Shown here: positions 36,699 through 45,237 of the stretch, in pieces
Layout of the letters: every line of letters begins with the position of its first letter
How positions within the stretch are numbered: position 1 is the stretch's first letter
Assembly (NCBI GenBank): GCA_977017575.1
Contig: CDRNVI010000040.1
Location: forward strand, 248,001 to 312,000
DNA length: 64,000 nt
Source of the DNA: Paramoeba atlantica
Taxonomy: Eukaryota; Discosea
Direction: 5' to 3'
Notes under the pieces: generated by a model
Database searches by the model: none
The model's input: only the letters and a program-made list of their open reading frames with translations
What the model was told of the DNA's origin: nothing
Program-made: the position numbers and the translations under genes

Positions 36699-36990
36699 AC
36701 ACACTCATTACATATGCTGTCGCATATTTGTACAACAAAACGCTTGTGCTGCATTTCTGAAGGAAATTACGATCTTGCTTTCTGTGGTATCGTCCTTCAT
36801 ACACTTATAATCGTCAGCAATAGGGAACCAACATCTAGTTGTACAAATTATCTGGATACAGTAGCTTTACTAAGTTTCGTATGACAGCAAGAGATAAAAA
36901 CGATACTGATCTGGATAATAAACATGTCAGATATTGATTGTGTATATCTTGGGTTCTTAATGTACTTAGTCTTAATGTAGATAGAACACT
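36699..36990. other. Intergenic region before RPT2, no gene seen
   Basis: About 290 AT-rich bases without a coding signal. It ends in the pyrimidine tract listed as the RPT2 acceptor. Confidence 0.4.
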
Positions 36991-37040
36991 GCTATTTTTC
37001 TTTTTTCTGATATTTTTCTGACTTTTATTTTGTTTCGCAG
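36991..37040 (+). promoter_or_regulatory. Predicted spliced-leader acceptor for RPT2
   Basis: Fifty bases made mostly of T, with some C, end in TTTCGCAG, and the ATG of RPT2 follows one base later. This is the clearest acceptor in the window. The leader that remains would be a single base of genomic 5' UTR plus the spliced leader. Confidence 0.65.
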
Positions 37041-37041
37041 A

Positions 37042-38352
37042 ATGGGACAGTCCCAGAGCAATATAGGAGCTAACGATGACGGAAACACGGAGGAAAAGCG
37101 AAAATGGGAGCCTCCTGCAGCCCCTACTGTTGGAAAGAAAAAGAAGAAACGAACCCAAGCAGCGATCTCACGTCTCCCAAAGGTGTATCCAGCTAAAGCT
37201 TGTAGGCTTAAAGCCCTAAGGCTCGCCCGAATTAAGGATTACTTGCTTATGGAGGAAGAGTTTATTGACTCCTTTGGTGACACCGATACAACAGCGGCGC
37301 CCAGTGCAGTGGAACAGGAATTGCGTAAAGTACAGGAAATTCAAGGAATGCCTTTGCAGGTTGCGACGCTTGAGGAGATGGTGGATGATCAGCATGCCAT
37401 TGTAGAGAGCATTGGGGAGCACTATGTTCCCGTCATGAGCTTTGTGGACAAGGAACTTATCGAGCCTGGGTGTAGTGTCTTGATTCATAATAAAACCTAT
37501 GCGGTGGTGGGCGTTCTAGAAGATGATGCCGACCCTCTCGTGAGTGTAATGAAGGTAGAGAAAGCCCCACAAGAGTCCTACGCCGATATTGGAGGCTTGG
37601 AAAATCAGATTCAAGAAATCAAGGAAGCTGTTGAGTATCCCCTAACCCATCCAGAGCTCTATGAGGAAATTGGTATCAAACCTCCTAAAGGGGTAATACT
37701 GTACGGGGCACCTGGTACCGGAAAGACTCTTCTAGCCAAGGCAGTAGCGAATCAAACACACGCCACTTTCCTGCGTGTTGTTGGTTCTGAACTAATTCAG
37801 AAGTATCTTGGAGACGGGCCGAAGTTGGTCAGAGAACTCTTTCGTGTCGCAGAAGAAAACTCTCCCTCCGTCGTGTTTATTGATGAAATTGACGCTGTAG
37901 GGACGAAGCGTTACGATGCCTCCAGCAGCGGGGAACGAGAGATTCAAAGAACAATGTTGGAACTTTTGAATCAATTGGATGGCTTTGACATTCACAGTGA
38001 GGTAAAGGTAATTATGGCAACCAACAGAATTGAGACGTTGGATCCCGCATTGTTAAGACCCGGGCGAATTGATCGAAAAATTGAGTTTCCTCTTCCAGAC
38101 CAAAAAACGAAAAAGATGATTTTTGACATACATACGGGGAAAATGGCACTCACAGAGGATGTCGATCTTTCAGAATTTGTTATGGCACGTGATGAAATGT
38201 CTGGGGCCGATATACAGGCCATGTGCACGGAGGCTGGTTTGTTAGCACTGCGAGAGCGTCGCATGAAGGTCAGCCAGGCTGATTTCCTCAAGGCGAAGGA
38301 GAACGTTTTATACCGAAAAAACAAAGGTGCTCCGCAAGGTCTGTATGCGTAG
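37042..38352 (+). CDS. RPT2: 26S proteasome regulatory ATPase Rpt2
   Basis: The 436-residue protein matches Rpt2 (PSMC1/S4) from end to end. It starts MGQSQS, with the N-myristoylation glycine typical of Rpt2, then the KKKKK basic run and [22 protein letters not shown]. The AAA domain has Walker A GAPGTGKT (222-229), Walker B FIDEID (279-284), and the pore and sensor blocks of the family. The C terminus LYA fits the HbYX motif that docks into the 20S alpha ring. Walker A has Ala223 where most Rpt proteins have Pro. An in-frame TTG at 37030 is ignored because the acceptor AG lies between it and the ATG. Confidence 0.97.
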   Translation: MGQSQSNIGANDDGNTEEKRKWEPPAAPTVGKKKKKRTQAAISRLPKVYPAKACRLKALRLARIKDYLLMEEEFIDSFGDTDTTAAPSAVEQELRKVQEIQGMPLQVATLEEMVDDQHAIVESIGEHYVPVMSFVDKELIEPGCSVLIHNKTYAVVGVLEDDADPLVSVMKVEKAPQESYADIGGLENQIQEIKEAVEYPLTHPELYEEIGIKPPKGVILYGAPGTGKTLLAKAVANQTHATFLRVVGSELIQKYLGDGPKLVRELFRVAEENSPSVVFIDEIDAVGTKRYDASSSGEREIQRTMLELLNQLDGFDIHSEVKVIMATNRIETLDPALLRPGRIDRKIEFPLPDQKTKKMIFDIHTGKMALTEDVDLSEFVMARDEMSGADIQAMCTEAGLLALRERRMKVSQADFLKAKENVLYRKNKGAPQGLYA

Positions 38353-38759
38353 GGTCATAACTATTTCATTTCTTTTTATCTTGGAAAGCAATCCCTACAT
38401 ATAAATGTCACTCGTTTTTTTGAAGCAATGAGTAGCCATAGTTACTAAGGTTACTAATAACCTTAGGGCCTAGGTGGTGGGCCTAGGGGGTTCACACCAG
38501 TATCTTTTGCTTGACTCACGTGACACGAATAGCATACTTACAGGACTAATAATAGCTTTCCAGATAAAATGTTACGTATCCTGCAGTAATATCTGATTTT
38601 TTATTCTCTACATACTTAGGACTCTGCAATAAATTAACTACGATTTCCACATGGCACTTACAACTTAGTACTCCGCATATTGTATTATATACTATCATAC
38701 AAAAAGCACTTAAATGGGCTTTTCCTCTTCTTCTTTGGGTTTTCTATACTTTGTACACC
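38353..38759. other. Intergenic region with a short palindrome and GGGCCTAGG repeats
   Basis: Around 38438-38485 lie AAGGTTACTAATAACCTT, a 7-bp-arm hairpin, and two copies of GGGCCTAGG. The latter block (GGCCTAGGGGGTT) also begins the dispersed repeat copies near 24056 and 25648. The rest is AT-rich. Confidence 0.45.
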
Positions 38760-39143
38760 ATGAGGCTACTGACACACAATTTTTTACAATGTGTCAATTG
38801 CTGCAGTTTGGGCTATCCCCTAGCCCTTCAGGTATCCTCGCAGGACGAAGTAGAGTACGTAGAATGTGATTTTGACGAAGCTTTCATCCAAAATTTATTG
38901 AATCGGCTTGATTTTAAAGCCTTACGAGCTGCTATCGAAGGGCTTCCGATTCACATGGAGCTTCCCGTGTCTATACCCGAATCCTGCGAGTCCGAAGTTT
39001 TGTCTTTACCAGAAATGGAGGCCGTGCACAAGGCTTTGAATTGCTATGAGATTTTGAATGGGACGATGACTTGTCCTGAATGCTCACAAGTCTATGATAT
39101 TAATGATCGGATCCCAAATATGGTGGTCCCCTCCAAGGAATGA
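38760..39143 (+). CDS. TRM112: TRM112, methyltransferase activator
   Basis: The 127-residue protein starts MRLLTHNFLQC, the family signature start, and ends with a CPEC zinc knuckle (about 102-105) and RIPNMVV near the C terminus. Cysteines near residues 11-15 can complete the zinc site, as in fungal Trm112. TRM112 stabilises several methyltransferases, including Trm9, Trm11, Mtq2 (eRF1) and Bud23 (18S rRNA). The helical middle keeps E-F/C-D-x2-F and the hydrophobic docking surface. An in-frame TTG three codons upstream is ignored. Confidence 0.92.
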   Translation: MRLLTHNFLQCVNCCSLGYPLALQVSSQDEVEYVECDFDEAFIQNLLNRLDFKALRAAIEGLPIHMELPVSIPESCESEVLSLPEMEAVHKALNCYEILNGTMTCPECSQVYDINDRIPNMVVPSKE

Positions 39144-40376
39144 GATGTGCTTTCAAGTCATAAACAGACGATTATTTGCAGCGAAAGACAATCATGTTAC
39201 AATGATTACGGATATGAGATAGAAAATGTTTGCGTCAAAATTCTTACTTTGCATTGCTATATTTTTTACGCGTTTTTTTGAAACGCATTTCAAGAGTTTG
39301 TGGACTTCAATGATCGTGTTTTCCTTTTACAGCTTTAAGCGAAGATGGGGCCCTCCAAAAATTTTGATCAATACGGAGCACCAGACGTTTCGGCTAAGCA
39401 TTTCAAAAAATTGGTGTTTAGGCTGGGGTAGCATTTTTTGAAGTCCACTGCCAATTTAAAAAATTGGAATAATAAGTGTACGCGCACACTTAATTTTTTT
39501 TGCCGTTTTTTTGGTTTTTCCAATTTTTAGTTATTGTGCCAAGAGCCACGTATTGTGCCTAGAGCTAGTTATTGTGCAGGGGGGGCTCAATAACCCGGAA
39601 CACGGTTTAGTACATGTATTCACCTAAGAGAACCTTTCGAACCCTTCAAAACCTTTCCTTTATTTATGATGCCAATCTTTTGCATGAACTTTACAGTCAT
39701 GATAGCATGCCAACCCTTTAACAGACTGATACAAGTACACGATATCAAATTGATTTCCATATTTTTGCTCATTTTTATTGCATACGAGAGATCTCGTTCC
39801 CGTGGAAAAGAGCATTTTCCCATATTGATCCCTTGTACGCCCTGGTCAGAGAATAAGCGCTTAGGCCAAAAAAATAGAAAAATTATTAAAAATATTTTTA
39901 TTACTTTGTAAAAACATCTGTGTCTTTTTTTTTAAAGAGACTTAAAAGCAGCGGGAACGTACAGATCTAAAACATTTGCACGATTTTATACGTTCAATGT
40001 ATACAAAAACGCGTTCTTGCAAAATTATACATGTACAACCAAAGTGACACCCAACTCAGTCACATGCCCACCAACATATAAATAATTTCATAGCGTCTCC
40101 CTAGACCAGGGATAGACCAGCGGGTAAGTGTAGCTAAGTGCGGGTAAGCGGGTACACTCACCCAGCTGGGTGGGTACTCGACTTACCCTTTTAGGTGTAT
40201 TTCGCAGATAGCTTTTTATTGTAGCCCTAAGAATAGTTCCTATGTGAACCCGTGGGTCCGAGGAGCTGGGTCCGGACTCAAAGACCCACAGAATGTACCG
40301 TGTAAAGAATTATGACAGGGGGAGTAGGATTTGTTCTACAAACTTTCTTTGTCTCACCTAAATTTATTATAGTCTT
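39144..40376. repeat. Gene-free region made largely of dispersed repeats
   Basis: From about 39510 to 39610 there are TTATTGTGC units and an end related to the hairpin element at 34058. From about 39690 to 39990 there is an inverted copy of the dispersed repeat seen near 24-26 kb, with the GAGAGATCTCGTTCCC core at 39786-39801 and the CGGGAACGTACAGATCT block at about 39953-39969. From about 40118 to 40190 GGGTAAGYG and GGGTAC motifs recur, with flanking inverted ACTTACCC. No gene is supported. Confidence 0.6.
40331..40372 (+). promoter_or_regulatory. Predicted spliced-leader acceptor for the dynein light chain gene
   Basis: A T/C-rich tract runs to TTATTATAG (AG 40371-40372), four bases before the ATG at 40377. 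Confidence 0.5.
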
Positions 40377-40715
40377 ATGACTTCTCCGAGCGCCTCTGTT
40401 CTTACTTCTGACGAAATAGCGGAAGCTACCAAATCTCTTGTTACGGAAATTATTCCTGAAAATGCGCCGTATCAGCACAGCCAAGTGCAGCAGTGGTGTG
40501 GTCAAATCGTAGAAGCCTGCACAAAAAAATACCTGGAGCTCAGTAGCGCACCTCGGAAATACATAACTTCGTGCGTAATATTACAAAATAAGGGTGCTGG
40601 TGTACACGCTGCTTCAGCATGCCATTGGGATGCGTCATGCGACTTTTCATCAACCGTAAAGCATGAATTACCGGAAATGATATGCATTGTCACGGTGTAT
40701 TGTGTCGGAATTTAG
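40377..40715 (+). CDS. DYNLT1: Tctex-type dynein light chain
   Basis: The 112-residue protein matches the Tctex1/DYNLT family over its whole length: YQHSQVQQWCGQIVEACTKK, then KYITSCVILQNKGAGVHAAS, then CHWDASCD. These are the helix and strand blocks that form the homodimer and bind dynein intermediate chain. It would serve cytoplasmic dynein or, if the organism has a flagellum, axonemal or intraflagellar dynein. Orthology to DYNLT1 is stronger than to the DYNLT2/Tctex2 branch. Confidence 0.92.
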   Translation: MTSPSASVLTSDEIAEATKSLVTEIIPENAPYQHSQVQQWCGQIVEACTKKYLELSSAPRKYITSCVILQNKGAGVHAASACHWDASCDFSSTVKHELPEMICIVTVYCVGI

Positions 40716-41089
40716 AAAATTAATGGTTCATGCATGCCTTACATCATGATTGGAATTGACGTTTTGCTGATTTTTTATACTATGGGTGCTCCGGAAGTCT
40801 GATTGCAGTATTGTATTCACAAATGTACTGAAAAAGAAGCCTTTTAGCAATCTGAAGGTAGAGTGACAAATTTGAGATGGTGCACATTGTTTTTAGCCAG
40901 TGTCGTACTGGTGTCGTACTCCGTCGGAGTAGTTCACATTCAATAAACGGGCGAAATTATAAACTTTTTCACGGTTTGGTGTCACGTTTGCACCTGTTAC
41001 TTTTTTATTGCAATATTCTATTCTTTTCAACTTGTTCCTCTATTCTGCGCAATTTTTCTACGATATTCTTTTTGTCTTCAATTATTTTT
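40716..41089. other. Intergenic region and long leader of SRP72
   Basis: The first part is AT-rich without features. From about 40970 to 41089 T and C dominate, and an open frame in phase with SRP72 runs back to 40877. A 12-base unit (GTGTCGTACTGG/CC) occurs twice near 40900-40920. Confidence 0.4.
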
Positions 41090-42940
41090 ATGTCTCAAAT
41101 TGAAAAAACTTTGTCGGAAAAACTGCATCAAGTGGAAGATCCTGAAGAAATGCTTGCTCTCTCTGAGAGCATGCTAAAGTTGAACCTTTACAATGAAGTA
41201 GGTATACGACAGAAACTAAATGCTCTAATGGAGAAGGGACACTTTTCAGACATATGCTCATTTTTGGAGTCCTATTCACAACATAACCCCTATCCACTGG
41301 CACTGGCTTACGCCTACTACCGTTGCGAGCGCTACTTGGATTGCTTTGAAGTAATAGGAAGATTTTCATCTTCAACTACGGACGCCCAGATGCCACTCTC
41401 ACTTCTTTCTGCACAATGCATGTATCGAAGCTCTAAACTTGAAGATGCGTTCGCAATGTACCAGGACTTATTGAATTCGAAGGATCTTCCTACAGATTTG
41501 AAACAGCTTTTAGTTGTGAATTCATTAGCAATTCTTTCTGAATTTGAAGCATCGGAATGTTCTCTTCAGTTAGAAAAGCTTGATCCCTGGCTTAGGAATC
41601 TCGATAGTCCTGATATCAGAAACAACCTTGGAGTGGCACTAAGCTCGATTGGAAAAAGCGAGGAAGCTATGAGACTGTGGTTACAAGAAAGTTCGCTCGA
41701 TCAATTTTTGGAAAACCACCGCGGTACAGTTGAGGAAGAGCCGAGTAACTTTGTGACGCTTCTTGCGGTAGCGATGAGTCTCAAAAACGTTTGTACGAAA
41801 CGCCTCTGTGACGCATTGTCCTTAAATCGGAAGTTAAGCAAAAATGAATGTGTTGTGACAGAGATGAACAGCATCAAATTGAACAATATGATCAACACTT
41901 TTCAATGTATCAAAGGACTGCGTACATTGACAGAACACAGTGGTAAACTTACGAAACGTCAAAATTTTGTGGTAGAGTACAATACCGTATTCTATATGAT
42001 GCGACTAGGTCATCATCAAACTGCTTTACAACGAGCCAAAAATCTTTACATGGATTATCCATATGAGTTGCTTGCTGCGCAACTCTATGTTCACGTGATG
42101 ACTTCAATTTATCCGAAGAAAGTGACGGCACTCGTATCGACAATCTTGAAAAAGTTACCGTGTGATACCGCGACGCCTTTTAGCTCGGATCAATTTACCT
42201 TTATTCTTTTTCTCGCTCAACGTTTGTGGGACTTGCATGGTAAAATTGAGCTTGTGGAATTTGTTCTCTGTCATCTACCTGAAAATAAACGATTTTCCGT
42301 ACCGTTGCTTCTTACAGTTTCTCGTATGGCACAGAAAAGTAACCAGATTTCAAAAGCAGCCAATGTACTAGAGCAAGGTGTTAAATACTGGGAGAACAAA
42401 AAAGGAAGTAGTGCCTACTTTGCTCTCTTGAAGGAACTTGCCGTATTGTATAGTTCTGCGAAGAAACTTGATGAAGGGGTCAAAGTTCTTAAAAAGCTTG
42501 TTGAAATTTCTCCCAGCAAAGAGGTTCTAGCGAAACTTGTTCTTCTACTAAGTGAAATCAATCCAGACGAGGCTATACTATTCGCGGAGCGTTTGACGTC
42601 TACTGACGAAGAAACTGATCGACCAGAATTATCGACACTCGAGACAGAGGACCTTCCCCGAGTAAAACACTATACCACAGAGTCTCACAGCACACCAGCA
42701 TCACCTTTCCTAAGAAATAAAATGCTTAAAAAGCGCAGAAAGCGAACACGTGCCCACAAAGTTGACACAAGCACAAATTTCCCGCTAGATCCCGATCGCT
42801 GGTTGCCGTTGAGTGAACGTTCTTCCATGAAAAAACTGGGTAAGAAAACTTTAGCCCGTCTAGCTGAGGAAAGAAGATTGTTGGCTCAAGAGAAACGTGA
42901 GACCTTTAATAACAAGCTAATAGAAGCTACACAAGTATAG
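41090..42940 (+). CDS. SRP72: Signal recognition particle subunit SRP72
   Basis: The 616-residue protein is a TPR-like solenoid. Its C-terminal RNA-binding motif, LDPDRWLPLSERS (about 568-579), is nearly identical in pattern to the PDPERWLPMRERS of SRP72, and is followed by a Lys/Arg-rich helix. SRP72 binds SRP68 and the 7SL RNA in protein targeting to the ER. The N-terminal TPRs bind SRP68; the family's YR-x-R/Y-x-x-A pattern is visible. An in-frame ATG at 40877 would add 71 hydrophobic residues, which is unlike SRP72, so the ATG at 41090 is chosen. Confidence 0.9.
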   Translation: MSQIEKTLSEKLHQVEDPEEMLALSESMLKLNLYNEVGIRQKLNALMEKGHFSDICSFLESYSQHNPYPLALAYAYYRCERYLDCFEVIGRFSSSTTDAQMPLSLLSAQCMYRSSKLEDAFAMYQDLLNSKDLPTDLKQLLVVNSLAILSEFEASECSLQLEKLDPWLRNLDSPDIRNNLGVALSSIGKSEEAMRLWLQESSLDQFLENHRGTVEEEPSNFVTLLAVAMSLKNVCTKRLCDALSLNRKLSKNECVVTEMNSIKLNNMINTFQCIKGLRTLTEHSGKLTKRQNFVVEYNTVFYMMRLGHHQTALQRAKNLYMDYPYELLAAQLYVHVMTSIYPKKVTALVSTILKKLPCDTATPFSSDQFTFILFLAQRLWDLHGKIELVEFVLCHLPENKRFSVPLLLTVSRMAQKSNQISKAANVLEQGVKYWENKKGSSAYFALLKELAVLYSSAKKLDEGVKVLKKLVEISPSKEVLAKLVLLLSEINPDEAILFAERLTSTDEETDRPELSTLETEDLPRVKHYTTESHSTPASPFLRNKMLKKRRKRTRAHKVDTSTNFPLDPDRWLPLSERSSMKKLGKKTLARLAEERRLLAQEKRETFNNKLIEATQV

Positions 42941-43413
42941 AAAAACACGGCTGGAGAGTTTGCAGTATTCACGATGAAAATTGTGACAGCATAATGCATA
43001 TTGCATGCCTAGAACAATCATGTATTACGTGAATAGCGAGAGACTCATCCAAAACCTCCTTTTTAATTTCCCTCTTTAACATACAATGTATGATAAACTG
43101 CCTATGTATTACATAGGCAGTTTTGAAAAAAATGTTTCATCGTTTTGTTGTATTTAATCTTATCTTAAATTTAAGATGCAGTAATCCTTGGGTTCCATGC
43201 AGCAACGTTGCATACGGAATACAGTATTCCGCATGAATTACGTCATGCAGTATGACTCATGGAGCATTACTACGAGAAATACCAGACATTCTATATGGTA
43301 AACCTATTCCTCCTATCTGGTTTTAATATAGCGAGAACTCAAAAGCAAAAACGAGTACCCCGATCCAACTACACTACAATCCATAGAACACTCTTTCCCT
43401 TCCCTGTTCCCTC
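42941..43413. other. Intergenic region with a palindrome cluster
   Basis: This spacer holds five perfect or near-perfect palindromes between 43095 and 43248 (listed as one feature). Its end is a C/T tract directly before the ATG at 43414. Confidence 0.5.
43095..43248. repeat. Cluster of five palindromes
   Basis: In order: AAACTGCCTATGTA with its complement one base later (43095-43123, 14-bp arms); ATCTTAAATTTAAGAT (43162-43177); GCAACGTTGC (43202-43211); CGGAATAC-A-GTATTCCG (43215-43231); GCATGA-6-TCATGC (43231-43248). All arms match exactly. Confidence 0.8.
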
Positions 43414-44028
43414 ATGAGAACACTTCAGCCAGAGCTCAACAACGTCGCCAGGGCTGTGATTCTGGTGAGTGAGGCACGACGGCAGGAATTTCTTCACCTA
43501 CAGCACCAGCAGCAGTACTGCAAAATGCTGTTAAAGGCGCAGACCAGCGAGCCGTCGTGTGCGGAGGTGCGAAAGACGTGTGCGTGCTGCTCCCTCCCCC
43601 TTCACCGCATGTTAGATGTCCAGGGGCGGCTGGAGAATCTCCTTCGTCGGGGCTATCCCGAGCACGAGGTCACGACACTGGTCCCCTCCCTGCTGCTGCA
43701 GTATTCCGGACGGGAGGGGCAGTTAATGGATGACATGAGTGCGCAGTTCGGTCCCGAACCCACGGAGGACTCCGTGGAGCACCGCTACGAGAGCATACAA
43801 CGGAAATTACAGAATCTAAACCACAAATGGAAAAGGATTCTTCTACAAGCCCGTCAGGCTGCCTCGGAGGAGGAGTACTCCTCTGTGATACGGCACCTAA
43901 GCGTGATGCGTATCTTCCTAGAGGGGAGTCAGGCGACGACGTATTCATGTGACCCGATGGAATGCGAGCGGCGTGACATGCTCCATCTTGTGACACTGCA
44001 AAAATTAGGTCACATGCCCGTTTGCTAG
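43414..44028 (+). CDS. Unknown protein with kinetoplastid-type GRE...GPEP motif, 204 aa
   Basis: The protein is helical and GC-rich in coding. A cysteine pair (CACCSLP, about 56-62) lies ahead of the segment LLLQYSGREGQLMDDMSAQF followed by GPEP (about 93-116). From memory, the pattern Y-x-GRE-x2-L-x3-L-x2-K/Q-F/Y-GPEP recurs at the C termini of many trypanosomatid proteins of otherwise different function. Here it is internal. Function unknown. It supports the kinetoplastid assignment. A C/T tract touches the start. Confidence 0.6.
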   Translation: MRTLQPELNNVARAVILVSEARRQEFLHLQHQQQYCKMLLKAQTSEPSCAEVRKTCACCSLPLHRMLDVQGRLENLLRRGYPEHEVTTLVPSLLLQYSGREGQLMDDMSAQFGPEPTEDSVEHRYESIQRKLQNLNHKWKRILLQARQAASEEEYSSVIRHLSVMRIFLEGSQATTYSCDPMECERRDMLHLVTLQKLGHMPVC

Positions 44029-44578
44029 ACAGTTTACTATGAGCCTATGGAGGTGAGGACTTGGGTTGAGGGCTGTAGAAAAGCTAAAGGTGTTCTTTTT
44101 TTAGACTAGAGTAGAACAGTTATTGCTGTAAAGAAACGTTAATTAAAACTAGAGATTATTTATCCGTCACTTTTGCTTACCTTCTGTATGAGGAATGGTA
44201 AATGATTAGTGCGCGGAAATTTTGTTTTGCTTTCTATTTTGTGCGTTTATTAAGAAGTGGGTTTGACGCTATATCGTACTCATTACTCCTAGAACATCTT
44301 GTTAAATTACATACGGCCTTCTATTGCATTCAATGTTTTTCAGAAAGCAATAGCTGCGCTTGGAACACGACATGAGTTTAGTTTTTGAGCACATATTCTT
44401 ACAAATCTACTAATACGTAAACTGTACGCGACCTAGAATATAATACGAAAAAATACGAATCTACTAAATAATGTACTCACCAAAACTGATCAGAACTGAT
44501 TAAATTTGAATATAATCTAAGACTGCGGAAAACTAGAAGAGCATTCCTTTCTAAATTATCTTTTTCAAATACGAATCC
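44029..44578. other. Intergenic region, no gene seen
   Basis: About 550 strongly AT-rich bases with no element ends, palindromes or coding signal that I could find. Confidence 0.4.
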
Positions 44579-44929
44579 ATGACTCAGATTGGACAATACC
44601 CCACCGTACAGCGCTATAACCGGATGCCCACACGTATGAAGGTGCGCCTATTTTGGGCCTGTGCCATTTCTCTTGTGGTGTACTACCAAGGTGTAAAGCT
44701 TGGTACCACCCGCTCTTCTCCGAAGTGGTTGGAGCATCGATACCTGCAGTACGAGAAGGAGATGCCAGAGGAAGTAATGAAGCGAACCGCCTCGGACCGT
44801 GAAATGCGAGATACCTACAGTTTGCACAACATGTTACGAGTACCCACCCCTGGGGAGTTTTCAGTCGCAATGAAGGATGAGCTCAACCCCTCGCGCCTAG
44901 CCGTCGAGAGCTCTTTCACTAAGAAATAA
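44579..44929 (+). CDS. Small single-span membrane protein, 116 aa
   Basis: One hydrophobic segment (about 24-40, LFWACAISLVVYYQGVKLG) is followed by a charged tail with EMPEEVMKRTASDREMRD. The layout resembles small inner-membrane subunits of respiratory complexes. No orthologue recognised. Two strong palindromes start 40 bases after the stop. Confidence 0.55.
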   Translation: MTQIGQYPTVQRYNRMPTRMKVRLFWACAISLVVYYQGVKLGTTRSSPKWLEHRYLQYEKEMPEEVMKRTASDREMRDTYSLHNMLRVPTPGEFSVAMKDELNPSRLAVESSFTKK

Positions 44930-44968
44930 CTATGAAATGATGTGTATAGAGTCCCGATGCTGCCGGAG

Positions 44969-45051
44969 AACAAGCCACTCAAGTCTCTTGATCAAGGAGA
45001 CTTGAGTGGCTTGTTGCACTACAAAAGGATCATTAAAGTTTAATGATCCTT
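44969..45051. repeat. Two strong palindromes in the 3' flank
   Basis: The first has perfect 19-bp arms, AACAAGCCACTCAAGTCTC at 44969-44987 and its complement at 44997-45015, around a TTGATCAAG loop that is itself largely palindromic. The second, 45025-45051, is AAGGATCATTAAA, one G, and the exact complement. They follow a small gene with the same orientation as the next one. Confidence 0.85.
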
Positions 45052-45237
45052 CTGTAATCTTCTGAACGTTGGCTTACCTTGTCGCGGGGGGGCTTGAGAA
45101 CCACAATATTTGATCCATTTATAAATCTTTGCATGTTTCTAACATCTATTTCAAGGCACGTGATATTCTTCTATGCTTTAGCAATATTGAACTTAGCAAT
45201 AGTAGATGTACAGCTCCGAGTTGTGTCTGATCGAATA

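Noticed and set aside
38438-38460. Palindrome after RPT2 as a transcription terminator
   Set aside because: Arms of only 7 bases, and the next gene follows in the same orientation, so there is no reason to expect termination.
40877-41089. Upstream start for SRP72
   Set aside because: Adds a hydrophobic stretch unlike SRP72 and read from T-rich leader sequence.
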